Below are positions 51,127 through 63,800 of a stretch of DNA of 64,000 nucleotides, piece after piece. The first letter of the stretch is position 1. The number at the start of each line of letters is the position of its first letter. The DNA lies in assembly GCF_021347895.1 (NCBI RefSeq), contig NC_067120.1, forward strand, positions 21,747,361-21,811,360. The letters run 5' to 3'. Below the pieces are notes generated by a model, which was given only the letters and a program-made list of their open reading frames with translations, ran no database searches and was not told the DNA's origin. The stretch is from Acanthochromis polyacanthus. Its lineage: Eukaryota; Chordata; Actinopteri; Pomacentridae. Both the position numbers and the translations under genes were made by a program.

Positions 51127-51758
51127 TGTACGGCCCTGAGCCACTGTGCTCCTCCTCCTTTGTTATGATTTGTATTATGAACAGCTGTGAGCCGGTTAAA
51201 CACCTCCGTCCGCCCTCCTCCATGGTTTTGCCCCGCTACAGCCCAAGGAGCTGTAGATGGATTGGTTCCAGACAAACAACCTCCTCCAATCATGGTGCCA
51301 GGTGGACTTTAAAGGCTCATTCTTGCCAGCGTTCGGCAGCAGTTCATAGGAGTTCAGCTGTCCGGTTAGGGATTTAACAGCATTGTTTTTTAGCTTATTG
51401 TGTGTGTGGGACAAAGTGCTAGTCAGCAGATCTTTGGCGTACTCAGAAATATTATTAATTCATTGTTAATTTAGTTGGCTACTGCCCTGTAATTTTCTCA
51501 GGAGCTTCCTTTGTACTAATTAGCTTTGATTTTTCTTTTCAGTAGGTTAACATCAACTTCTGAGTAAAGTTCGCTTTGGGTTATGTTTTGTTCTTTTTTT
51601 CCCCAGTAGCACTATCTGCATTTAACTCCCTCACCTTTTTGCATTTTTTTGTGAACCTACCCTTACCAAAAGAAATTGCAGCCATTCACTCTGTGACTCA
51701 GCGTTGGTTTTGCTTTCTTTGTTGCCATTTGGCTACCCTAGACAGCGGGGTCGCAACA
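51127..51758 (+). mobile_element. Retroelement long terminal repeat (LTR)
   Basis: The end is fixed by a CA two bases before a primer-binding site; the start at TG (51127) is a guess. The interior has no reading frame. Nothing recognisable as gag or pol follows, so the element was cut just after its leader. The LTR could belong to a Ty3/gypsy, BEL or endogenous-retrovirus type; I cannot say which. Confidence 0.55.
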
Positions 51759-51760
51759 AG

Positions 51761-51778
51761 TGGGGGCTCGTCCGGGAT
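51761..51778 (+). other. Primer-binding site, tRNA-Pro type
   Basis: Eighteen bases starting TGGGGGCTCG exactly complement the 3' end of vertebrate tRNA-Pro including CCA, as used by many LTR retroelements to prime minus-strand DNA. It follows the LTR edge by two bases (ag), the normal spacing. Confidence 0.72.
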
Positions 51779-54025
51779 CTGAACCCGGAACCTGCAAGGT
51801 TTATTCTCTTGACAAAAATGAACAATTATGCAGCATAGCTCCATCACCATTATAGCTGACATTTTTCCAAATAAAAACAGAGGGGGATTTTAAACTCCAT
51901 ATCATGTTTTGGTCAAATCCAGAGACAGACAATGCACATGTGAAGACAGACCTGCAGTATATCTCCCCAGTAAAAACTGTGGTTCTGTAGCATGTGTCTT
52001 AGTGCATGTTCACACTAATAATTAATCATTTTTTAAAATGCCGTTTTAAAATTAAAACATTTTTTGATCACAGTTTCATACAGTCTTGGTCCACACAAAC
52101 AGAACACATATCACATGATCATTCCCATACACTGAGCATGTGCATTCTGAAGTAAAACCAAAGTTGGGGGGTGGATGCTTAGGAGGACAGCCAACAACAG
52201 CAAATGGTTCGTTTTCTCTGTGACTAACAATGAGGTGGAACTGTTAGTGAAAGCAACATGAGAATAAGACAGTCATGGTCGCAAAGGAGAGCAAAGTATA
52301 CTGAGGTAGGAAGCATTATCGATCCTTTGAGATAACCGTGAGGTCCATGTGGCAGGGCTGTGAGGAGGCAGAGATCCAATCAGAGAATGAAAGTAGCTGT
52401 CTGTGCCATGGTTTCAAAACTCTGCTTCCAGACAAAAACCCAACCCTGGAGTCAAAATAAACTGTGCCAGCAGCGATTCCAAAATGAATCCCAAAATATC
52501 TGAGTAGTGTGGATGGGAGGAGTGAACACAGCAGAAGTTATGCATTTTATAACTAAAACATTATGGTGAATGGAGGCAATAAGACACCCAGCTGAACCTA
52601 ATACGGACATCTTGTAAACATGCAGCCAACACCTTTATCCTGAAAGTGTCCCACTGAATGGTCAGTTCACTGTCTGGCTTGACAACAAGGGAGAAGCGGC
52701 CAATTCATGACTCATACTTGCGACCATGTGGTGTGTTGTCTGTACATACTGTATGCGTGAGTAATGTGTGTCCAAGCTTCAGGGGAAAAAGTGCCCAGTT
52801 GCATGTGGTGCAGTCAGACTAACAGAAAAACACAAATCCTATGCGGACAACACGTGTGCTACGTGTGGAGACGAGTAACAGAAGAAAACTCCCATCTTTC
52901 TCACAATATTTCAAACACACGCTAACACGTTCTCTCTCTCCATAAATGGCTGCTGTCACCAGTGTGCAGGGCCACATCTGGATCCCATTGGCCTCAGGAA
53001 GGGCTGAACACACAGGCCCAATAAAAGCCTCCTTCCACTGCACAGGACTGTCAACAAGCCCTCCACCACTGTCAGCGAGGAGGTGGAGGAGGGGATGGAG
53101 GAATATTACGAGCGAGAGAGGCATTAGAGCGATGGGAGAGGTAGATTGAGAAGAGAGGATGAAGACATAGCCAAAACAGGGAGATGGAGCGGCAGAAAGA
53201 AAGGGACAGGGGTGAGATACGTGAGGGAGAGGAGGAGGGTGACAGAAAAAGGTAGAAAGTGACACAAGCTATGTCTCCACAAAAAGCTGTGCAGGTTGCT
53301 AAATTGAAACTTTGCCCAAATGAAATGTCATATAATGCATTTCAATGGTGTTGTTTTTTTAAAAAGAATGGTTTGTCACTAACTCGCTTTCTTGTGTCTG
53401 TGCATAACATCAGTCCAGCCATACTTTATAAATGTCTAAGCCTCATGTTGGTTAACTCTGTCAGGAGTTGCTGTCGGTGGATTGTGTGTGTGTGCAAATT
53501 CCCACATCTGCAACAAACTCTCCATCAAAATAAAACAGAAATATTTTTAAAACAAACAGCATGCAAAGAAAATATCCACCTTTCAGCAAACAGTAAGACG
53601 CCTAATCGACCCCAAACCGCCTTCGCTTCGATCCAGCGCTCTGACACACCACAGCCTCTCTACGTTTGGCAAATCCTGAGAGTATCTGGGACTGTGCTTG
53701 GAGCTGGCGGTGAGCCTGTAACGCAGCACAGTGTGACTGACAGAAAATGTAACTCAGCATGCGAGGTGGTGTGGGAAAATCCCACGACTGAGTGTGTTGA
53801 AGTGTTAATCCCTCGAGAGCTGGACTTCTGCGTGCCGTAATGTGGAAGTGTGTGCGCTGCAGTGAGAGATGATTAATTTGGGGATTTGGGTAGGAGGAGC
53901 ATGTGTGAGGGTAGCTTGTAGTGCATTTATGTCTCATGTTGCAACACATTATGTTAGTATGTTTGTGCATTTGTGAGGCAAAAGTTTTTACTTGGACTTT
54001 TTATAATGCGTACGTACGAATGCTT

Positions 54026-54026
<1 letters not shown>

Positions 54027-54060
<34 letters not shown>
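54027..54060. repeat. (GT)n microsatellite
   Basis: About 30 bases of GT ending in a gcgtgt variant. Confidence 0.93.
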
Positions 54061-54062
<2 letters not shown>

Positions 54063-54245
54063 CATAGTTTGTTTTTCCGTGGAAGAAAAGCGCTAGTAGT
54101 GTGCTGGGAAACATGTCATCCTTGAGCTTCTTCAAAAAAGCCCTACTATTCTGCACATGGGTTTTACTTGTTTGATAACCATATCTTGAGTGCCGTTGTT
54201 TGGCCAACTAGCTTCACCCTTCATTGTGATAGTTTATGTTTAACA

Positions 54246-54385
54246 TATTTTACAGCTCCAGATACACAGACACAGCCAGAACAGGCTTCTCCTCCATTGT
54301 CTCTATCACCTGGATGAGTCCCTCCTGTGCGATTGGTGGCTTGGAAAGGAGCAAAAGAGACTTTCTGAAAGCACTTGATGCCGTC
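54246..54385 (-). other. Exon-like block of unknown nature
   Basis: On the minus strand a strong acceptor (gtgtaattttttttag) precedes an open frame of about 46 codons to a TAA near 54246; a CAG|gtgata donor lies at 54310. The frame contains KSLLLLSKPPIAQEGLIQVI and METEEKPVL-like wording, protein-like in composition, but I recognise no family. The plus strand is also open across the region, with its own acceptor (acatattttacag at 54254). It could be a fragment of a retroelement or a rare alternative exon. Confidence 0.3.
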
Positions 54386-54439
54386 CTAAAAAAAATTACA
54401 CCAATGATCAGTGTCAGAAACTGAAAAAAGCAAAGAAAA

Positions 54440-54770
54440 AAAATTGGTTTTAAACTTTTCAACAGTCCTTGAACAGTCCTACTCATCTGTGACATGCTGT
54501 TCAATCAGGAAAAAGATCACTAAATTAAAGTTTTAAATCATGATATTTCAACAAAATCACTTTTAAAACATGTCACATATTAAAGTTCTCCACCTGTTGT
54601 TGCAATATAGAAACCGCTAGTGCCTTCGCTGCGACCAAGTGACAAAGATTGAGGGACTTGTTCCTTGTACTGAGCTGAACTGCAGGCTGTGCTTACCCAG
54701 AGCAGTCAGCAGACAAGCATTTTAACAGTGTATATGAACTGTGTGTAGATTTCTACTGTGTATATGGACA
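54440..54770 (+). repeat. TTAA-family repeat, copy 6 (internal part)
   Basis: It shares actcatctgtgacatgctgt with 29119, tcatgatatttcaacaaaat with 33346 and gctgaactgcaggctgtg with 8030, in the same order and orientation. Neither terminus is recognisable. Confidence 0.45.
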
Positions 54771-56339
54771 CAGTATTTATGTTTATATGCGTGGGCTTTG
54801 TTTACTTGCAGCTGAGGAAACAATGTTTACAACCTCAGGCGTTTCCTGTCTCATCTTCTTTTCCCCCTCCACTCGGCTCTTAAATTGACTTCATTAACTC
54901 TGCACAACAGGCCTAAGCAATCTCATTGGTGCTTTGTATTTCCTTGTCAGCAGTGAAGTCTCCATGTATTACTGTTTATAAAATAAACAGAGTAACTCAA
55001 CTATGTATGTTCAGAGGCACATAGTATACATAGAAAAGGGCTCTGGACTTACTGTATACCTTAAAATGTGTCAGTGATCTCTCTTCTTATTCCTATGCTC
55101 TTTAAATACATACAATAAGCACGGCCGAAACAATGCTTCCCAAAAAAAAACAGTCACTTGATTAGTTTCCATTTCCTTTTTTGACTTTCTTCAACTTCTC
55201 AAAAATGTTACATTATCCTCTTAGCATCACATTTCATATTTCAATACTGTCTGGTTTTGAGCCCCAAAAAGCCAAACCAGAAAGGTTACCCTGGATAAAA
55301 ACTGTCAATAACGCAATTTCCTAATTAATTCAGCACATGCTGAACAAAGTCATAGTGGATTATCAAGGAAAACATGCTGACAAATCATGCAAGGAATGAT
55401 GAAGCAGTTCTGCATGTCGGACACATAAATAAGAGACAGCATCTGAATTTACAGACAGATTAGCACAAAGAGTCATCAATCAAATCAGGATTTTTATGCC
55501 AGAGAGGTGAAAAATAGTGAGTAGGTTTCAGTCAGAAGAGCAGAGTCTCTTTCTACCTTCGACCACAACAAACTGCTGGATCTGCTCACTAGAATTCATA
55601 TCTGGTTTAAAATAGCCATCGGCTTCAGACGGCGCCATCAGCATCACAGCCTCCACAATTTCCTTTTATATTTAGACTCTCCTCACATCCCAAACCATCA
55701 CTCACTAGGGCTTGTGAGTGTAAAACTAAAATGCATCAATGAGTCTTTATGACTAATTGATTTATCATCTTAAAAACGGCCCAGTAAAGGTCAGGATTAC
55801 ATATGTGTAGCATGAAGAGGGATGTATAAAGGAGTCCGTGTCAAATCATCTTGAACAGAAGACAGGGTCGGATAAATGGGAAACATGGGGAGCCTCCTGT
55901 TAACAACGGTGATCGCACAAAGGTTTATTCCAAAGCATTTCTCTGAGAGACTGTTGAAAACTACATCAAAACAATGCCAGCAAGAATGCAAGCTGTTATC
56001 AGGGCCAAAGGAGGTCATACAAAATATTAAGATTTTTGGTTAATAAATGTGAAAAAGGACTATTCAGTTGTTCGAGTTTGCCACAATACAACTTTCAGTG
56101 TGAAACAAGCCCTTGACAGACTTCTAAAATATTTGTGTTTTCTCGTTTTTATGACAGGTGGTCTAATACATTTATTCAGCACTGTATATATAAACAACAC
56201 AACTCCTTTGCCGGGTGGACCTGGACCGAGGCGTCTTTCATATTAGATCATTCAGTGACTGGCTCTCGAATGATCACAGAATCATGCCCTGATTCGACCC
56301 ACCGGGACAGCAACAAACCAAAACTGATATTATTCAGCT

Positions 56340-56572
56340 ATTGGGGCAGCTGTGGCACAGGTGGCAGAGTGGGACATCCACTAATTGCAAAAGTCCCTGG
56401 GCAAGACACTGAAGTCATTGCCTCGACTGGCAAGTGAGCACCATGCATTGGAGCTCCACTGCTGCTGTGTGAGTGTGTGAATGTGTGTGTGACTGGGCGA
56501 ATGAGAAACGCATTATAAAGGAATTTGTACAGCTTAGCTAAGGTGCTATATAAGTGCTGACCATTTATCATT
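56340..56572 (+). repeat. tRNA-derived SINE, diverged second copy
   Basis: ttggggcagctgtggcacag, ccctgggcaagacactgaag, gtgtgactgggcgaatgaga and aggtgctatataagtgctga follow the order of the SINE at 18336-18599. The box B region is degraded. Confidence 0.7.
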
Positions 56573-56794
56573 TTGTGAGACTAGCTGCATGTAACAATCC
56601 ACACTGAATACAGTTTTTGTGAATGTTTCTATAAAATTCACTGTTTTTGTTATAAATGACTTTCATGCAGTCCCAATGGGCTGTTGACTGAATGTTTATC
56701 TTCCTGACAATCTCTGTTGTCTTCTGTCCAAATGAGTTCTACGCCTTAAAGTGGCTGACAGAGGTTTTCAGTTTGAGAAAAACAAACCAATTCT

Positions 56795-56935
56795 ACAAAT
56801 CCACTATTTTATTTAGCGGGTGCTTTTATCCAAAGCAACATACATCTGAGAGTAGATACAACACAAGCAAGGATCTAGTCAGGAGAAAATAACCTGGATA
56901 AGTGCCATAAAGCAAATTTAAGTGTGATAATAGGA
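56795..56935 (-). repeat. L2-like LINE 3' end, inverted
   Basis: The reverse complement reads ctagatccttgcttgtgttg, then gctttggataaaagcacccg and ctaaataaaat, matching 22985-23110 over about 130 bases with few differences. It is in the opposite orientation to the other three tails. Confidence 0.75.
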
Positions 56936-58215
56936 CCGTGGTGTCTACAGGCAGCACAGGACGCAGTGGTATGAGATCAGCATTCGGTATCAGCTGCTGA
57001 ACTAGAGCAGGTATCAGTCATGTCTGTGCATCTCTTATGACATTGCTGCTCTGCAAATATCAAAAACATCCATCCAAACAATAACTCTGTTGCAGCTTTA
57101 AATATTCAAGTGAAATCTTTCTGGAGGGGAACTCACTCACTCTCCAAAAACAGTGCTACATATTTATGACATAAACATCAAGGATTTATATGGTGTTCTG
57201 GTGAACAAGTTCAGTTTCCAGTTTTGCCTTTTACATGTCCACGTTGTCCAAAAGTACAAACCAGAAGGTCTCATAGAATTATCATCTGATCCGTATGCTC
57301 GTGGATGGAGTATTGTGTTACCGAAGTGCCAGGGGAGGAAAGAATGAGGAAGTTGATTAGTGCTCTGTAAGAATAGTGGATTTGGCAAACTAATTCAATA
57401 AAGAAGCACGGTATTTCCTGTCTTATCTGTGCCTTTCGGAGGGGAAGGAAATATCGGAAGGAGGTGAAGCGACCTAAAGCGAGATTCTCTTGTATTCCTG
57501 TGTGTCTGCACGGTTTCCTCTTCGTCTGTCTGAAAATTAGACGGAGCTTTGCCTTGGATACTGAGAGGCCATTTACATCTTTTTTTTTTTTTTCTAATAT
57601 TAAGTTGCTCTGTTCCTCATTTTCTTTCCTTTGCCTATTTTGGCTCAATTCACTGCTACCTCCATTTCCCCTATTTCTGAGTCTCATTATCATCTCGTGT
57701 GTCATTTCTCTCCATCTTATCTCTCTCCGTTTTCTTCTCTGACCCGACGTTATTCATCCCAACACCAGAAGCAGCGTAGTTTATTTTTAACGTCAGGGGG
57801 CAGCCACTGATGCCGCAAAAATGCACGGCGCCAATGTGAACATTACAGCAGGCTGCTGGAGCACTCACCGCATGTAAACCCAAAACCAACCAACACACAA
57901 ATACTATACAGGAACACGGGCACATATTCAGAGAGCAAAACCTCAGATCTTCACAACAAACTCACAGTGTTCATTTGGAGAAAATCCACGTTCACCATAA
58001 AAACAACAGAGCTCCCTGCCACACTCGCTAACCGCTGTTGACAAACAACCGTGTCCGGATGATGCAGTGATAAATGCATCACATCTATGTTTATCTTCAC
58101 ACAGCAAACAAGCGTGAACGTGATGAGACGGATAATGAAGAGCATGTTTCATGGTACAGAACTCACACAGCAGCGAGCGTCAGTCAGCTGAGCAGTGTCT
58201 AATTGGTGTGGCGAT

Positions 58216-58997
58216 AAGGGCTGCCATTACGTCTTCATTGAGTAATTTATCAACTATTTCAGCGATTAACCAGTTAAACTAAATTAATAATTTCTCTAAC
58301 GCAAATTAAATTGACCCTTTCCTTTGATTGCATTTTATTTTGGCAAACTGTACACCATGGCACAAAACAAAATGAAACAGATTAGAAATGTCCTTCAGAT
58401 AATGGAAAAAATAAAATAACGTTGAGATTAAGAATAAATCATGTCCCAACAAGACCAAAGTACACGAAGACACACACAGACACCGTCAATCAAAGTAGAA
58501 TGAGCCTTGGTTGTAGCCTAAACATTTTCTCAAGCATTTATTTACATTCAAAGACAGCAGGCAGAGTATTTTGCAGCCACAAGGACAAAAGATATAAAAG
58601 AGCTCCTTGTACTAATGAGCACTTTTTGCCTTTTCTGGCTGTGCATCTTTCAGACAAACATCTGTGTTTTCTGTCCTCCGGTGTTTCTTCATCATGCTAG
58701 GTCTACCAATGAAGTTTTGCAGCGTACAAATCATCGGTTTGCTCTGTGACAATTTACACTTCTCCCAGACTTTTGAGGCCTGAGATCTTTGGAAATTGCT
58801 GCCATTTTCTTTAACAGTAGCGATGAGTTCACCAACCAACGACTGCAGCCAAAAATAACTGCATCATGGCTCAACAATTACACAGAGATGCTGAAGAAGA
58901 CCATTTGTTCCAATGAATGGAGAAGATTTTAAAATAATGTGCTAACAGATTAAAAACACTGTTGACCATGATTATGTCGACTAATTGCGGCAGACCT
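58216..58997. mobile_element. Possible diverged hAT-like element
   Basis: The left edge agggctgccattacgtcttc and the right edge gactaattgcggcagacct are rough inverses of the common hAT end agggctgccacgattagtc. No matching target duplication was found and the interior has no transposase frame. The call rests on the termini only. Confidence 0.35.
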
Positions 58998-60716
58998 TAT
59001 GGAGACAACATTTGTGTATCAGACTGATTATTTCTCTGCATCTGTTTATTTCTTCTGCTCTGTCAGTGCCGACGCTGTTCTGATGAAGCGGGCTTTGCTT
59101 TAAGGGAGGAAGTGATGAAAGGGTGCAGACAGCGGCAGATCCGGCCTATTAAACACCTTTAAAAGATCTTTATGGAAGCGAGAACTCCAAGGGCACTCCG
59201 GCATATTTCTTCGTGTCGTTTGTTTACAAGGTGAAGGAGTTGCTGAGGAAGGGAGGGACGTGTGGATGTGGCAGGAGAATTGTTTTGTCCCTGCAGGAAG
59301 TGTTTCTGCTGCACAGCTTTCTTTTTGAGGAGTGCGGAGAGGGCCTTCAGGAAGAGCAAAATCTGTCGGCATTACCAGCCTCATCTCAATTTCACTAAAC
59401 CCCCAAAACTGGGACACTTGGGAGCTGGCTCTCTTGGAAAGGACTCTCTCTCTCTCTTCATTATTTAGGCAAGGATTTCTCTCATCTCCCTCCTCCTCTC
59501 TTCCTTCACTCTCCTCTTTCCCTGTTATCCTCCCCTTTCCTTTTTATCTCCTTCCTCCCTCCCATGTGCCCCCGGTGCTGTAGTGGGGTGGGTGGGATGG
59601 AGAGAAGATGAAGGCAGGGAGGCAGGGTGCTGCAACAGAGCGCTTTTATCTTCTCTGTGCAGGGCTGTTGCATCAGGGAGAAGACACAGCCAGTGGTTTC
59701 AGTGATACAGCAGAACCGGGACACCGTAACTGTACACCACAGATGCATTTTAGACATTCTTATTCATCACTCCAAACTTGTTTTACTTTGCAGGAAAACT
59801 GCAGACATGTTTTCTGGGTATTGTGCACACATGGCTAGCTCAGTCTGACAACAACTGGGTCAGGCAACTTCAGCAGTCAGACTATTAAACAGGGAGATGC
59901 TGCCAGTATTTCAGAAGCTCTTTTTACAGTTAAATTCTGGGAAAGCACTGGCCAAGTTGACTGACATTGTTGCACACACCAAAACTTTAAAAGGTTGCAT
60001 TCTAATAGCACAGCAATAAAATCCTAACGCACAGCAGAGTCTGACCCATGTGGCTGCAGAATCAGTTAAACCACAGCGGATCCCGCTATCAGCATCTGGG
60101 TCTGATGCAGGTTAACTGCCAGCATTCAGACGAGGTCATCACAGCAGCAAACAGAAACAAGGCTGAAGAAACAGCTGTAACATTTCCATCACTGTTAGGT
60201 GGTTAGGTGACTAAAAACTGTTTTTGTAAATGTTTATAGTCTGCTTCCTTGCCATCCCGTGTTGCTCTGTGTACAGTGGCATGGAAACAAAATGCAGACA
60301 GTATGAAGGTTTGAATCTAGGATTAGCATGCTAGCATAACTGCTATATAAATATGTTTACTTGCATCAAGTTCATTCTGATTGACTACAGTATGCATTTT
60401 TATTCTAACTAGGCTTTCATTGTGATTATTAGCAGAATAAAATCCATACTACGTAGCATAGAGTTCACATGGAGCTAACTAGCTGAAACATCTTAAAATT
60501 CCCTCTCCAGTAAAAAAATTAAAAAAAATTCACTGGGCATGCTCTTCAAAACTTCGAAGCTGCTTTCATACTCGTTACACCTTACTTGTTACACCTTGAA
60601 GACACGAGATCAACCTCACTGTAATAATGTAGCACAGCTCTGATTTCTTTAAGTCTAAGCCTAGTATATCATTGGGGTTTATGGCAGTTGGAACATCAGT
60701 CTGCTATGGTCTATTA

Positions 60717-60840
60717 GCTTAAATGAAACTTTAATGATCCCCATGGGGAAAATCAGGTCACTGCACCAGCAGAGAACATGATACAGATCAGAAGAGAACA
60801 AACAGAGACCAGAGGGGAAATATAGCAAAGCTTCCTATTT
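60717..60840 (+). repeat. Common teleost repeat fragment ('gatcccc' type)
   Basis: aactttaatgatccccatgg followed by ggaaaatcaggtcactg resembles a frequent teleost retroelement end (tttattgatccccgtggggaaattcaggt). No boundaries could be set. Confidence 0.4.
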
Positions 60841-63800
60841 AAAAAGCAGAAAATAGGGTCAGATTAGGTCATAGGCTTAAGATTAATGCATCAAGGTATG
60901 GTTTCTTTTAGTATCATAACTGAGACTGAAATATATTTTTGATGATGTAGTATTCAATTACCTTGAAGGTAATGACACAACCATTAAATTGAGGTATGTC
61001 TTGTTTTGCTATAAGGTACAAGCGCATTAATACATGAGGAATATATGAGGATGTTGAAGATACAAAGACTGAGGCGAAAGGCCTCAGTGCAGCTTTGTTT
61101 GCTGAGAACTAAATACAGAAATGATCTGTCCAGCCCACACACAAAAACAGACGTTCACAACAAAATGACAAAGTGTCACCTGTCAGGCTCAGTCTGGGAA
61201 CAGCAGCTCGACTGGGAACATGTTCAAACTTCCACCAGCCACTCCCCACCTTTTCATTCACCCACCCACTCACACACTCGGCAGGATACTCTCAATTACA
61301 CATCTGCACCATTCATCTCTATATTCATTCATTTATCCACAACAGGCTGCTTTGCTTTCAGTGGCTAGACAGAACGTGACTGTACATCATTTGGTTAGTG
61401 GGGGGTGCACGCTTTGCTGAAGTGCATTTCAACACAGACCTGTAGAAACCTGAAGGATTAGACTTCATGTTCTGGTGCTTTGTGTTTAAGCCACCTTTTG
61501 TGAATGTGTACAAAGACAGTGATTAGGTCTTCCATTGTCTGAAACTCTTTTCAATCATCCCCACTTACAAACAAACTCAAAAGCAGTGCAGTGTGGGTTA
61601 TACACAATCCACCGGTGTTGACTCCATGCCAGTCGGGCAACATGAAGTTACTCGACTTGGACAGCAGTCGAACCAGAACGCACCAAACTGACGGTAAAGT
61701 TAGCATAAAAGCAGACTGATGGCAACGATATATTTAACAACCTTGAACAACTTACTGCTCTGTAGGTTATCCAGAGTCAGAAACACTGTTTCTAGAAAAA
61801 ATGTTTCAGTTGAATTTGAATTGAATTTACTAGTAATGCTCTCAGCATACGTAGCCCTGTAGCATCTGGTATGGGGAGGCTACGCTAGTAGGGTGTTGTC
61901 ATTGATGCATTTCGGTATATCCACATGTAAATTAGATATCTGTGTCATCACATGTTGCTTGATGGGCATGTTTGTACAGACCTTTGGACTGTCACAGTGA
62001 GCAACAATCATCCCTGTGCTCATGTGCTATAAGTGTGTGCAGTGATCAGTCGCCCAGCAGGTGAGGATGCAGTTTTTATAAAGATTGGGCCGCATACACG
62101 ATCCCTGCTTGGACCATTGTTAATCTGATTGCTCACTCTTGTCAACAAGACCAGGATGTCGACACAACTTCCTTTTGGGAACCATTTTTAAACAATAACA
62201 AGATGTTTTCATTGGATGTCCAAACCACTGCCATTCTTCAGTTTTGCTGGCATGCTGACAAAAAAATAAAATAAACAAAAAAGTTTTATTTATTTTTTCC
62301 AGAATCATTTTCAGTGAAGTTAAGCTTTCCCTCCAAACATGTGCAATACTGACGTGCATATCAGTATCAGTTTGACTTTGTATGCAGTAATAATTAACAA
62401 GGGAACATGGCAACAGACTCTCAGTCTTTTTTGACAGTCCTTTTTTCTTCTCAGTCAAGAAAAAAATGAAAACTGTGAACACCACATACATTTACATTCT
62501 CCTTTATTGTATTGGGATGGAGTCACAAAAATAAGCAACATATACAGAGGTACCTGGGCAAATAAAGTCAAAACCATCTGCATGGTTTTGCAAGGACTTC
62601 ACAATAAGAGTGAATTAACCCTTTAACAAACACACACCATCCTTTAACAATTTAAATTCAGCAATATGTGCCAAAACAGCTAAAGAACAGAATTGGAGGT
62701 AAAGAATTTTTAACCCTGTGCTCAGGCATTAACTGTATGTAATCAAACACCTGCTAAATAGTGCTGCTTCCAGGCTCACTGGTCGACTTTTTCTGTGTGT
62801 GACACAGATTTAGCATTTCCAAAGGAACAGAGGGATTTAAAAAAACCGGGGTGGTAGTGGTGAGACTGAGTTGTAATTACTGCAGCAGTGAAGTGAGTAT
62901 AATCGGGCTGAATTTCAGCTGCACGGTTCACCACAACTGGCAATCTCACCACAAAAAAGAAGAAAGAACATCCTTGGTAATGGACTTCACTACATCGCAA
63001 ATGAGTTAGAGTCAAAACAGCTTTCTGCAGTGTTTCTTACTGCAGCAGGTTCAACTGTGTGTAGCATCCTGCAAAATTCTCTGCATGTTCCAAGACTAAA
63101 GAAACTTAGATATATCTCAGATTGAGGTTTAGCTTCACCATTTTGAATGAAAAAAATACCCTCTAAAAAGAGAATTTTTAAGGATTTTAGCTTGGAGCCA
63201 GAGATGTTAAATCAGAATTCAAAGGAAAAAGAAAGAAAAGCAAGGTTATCACACTGTATATGCTCCTTTGCATAGAACGATTATGTACGGATTTCCAAGT
63301 TTTTAATCAGATCATGAGCTAATATAATTATAAACATGAGTTCAAACTCCCACATGTGACCCACAAAGATTTAGAAAATGTTACTCGTCTCTGAAGTCTC
63401 TTCTTTCTCATGTTTGGTTCTCTGTGCAACACCATATGCTAGCGTTCTGCACTAAGGCTACCAATTATTCTGAGGCAAACCTTCTCCAGAAACTTACAAA
63501 CAAAGGCTAAATTTGTTTTCTTTACAAAGTTAAAATAACTTTTCAAAGGGTGAATCACAACCGCAGGATACACAGAGAAAAGGTAATGAAAAACAAGCTG
63601 GTTTGTGTGTGTTCGAGACCAAACGAGGAAGGCACACCACTAGACAGATGTGAATTTTAAACAACACTGGAAACTGACTTTCTAGGAAACTGATTTTCAA
63701 AAAACATGAAAGTTAAAAATATGCCATAAGACATTGACAAAACAAATGAAGACAGGCCGGTGTCTTTCTTTACAGATGATGCTTGATTAGATACAGTTTG

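Noticed and set aside
53259..53840. 193-codon plus-strand open frame
   Set aside because: No recognisable domain, no splice or promoter context, low-complexity wording. It looks like a chance frame in an intron.
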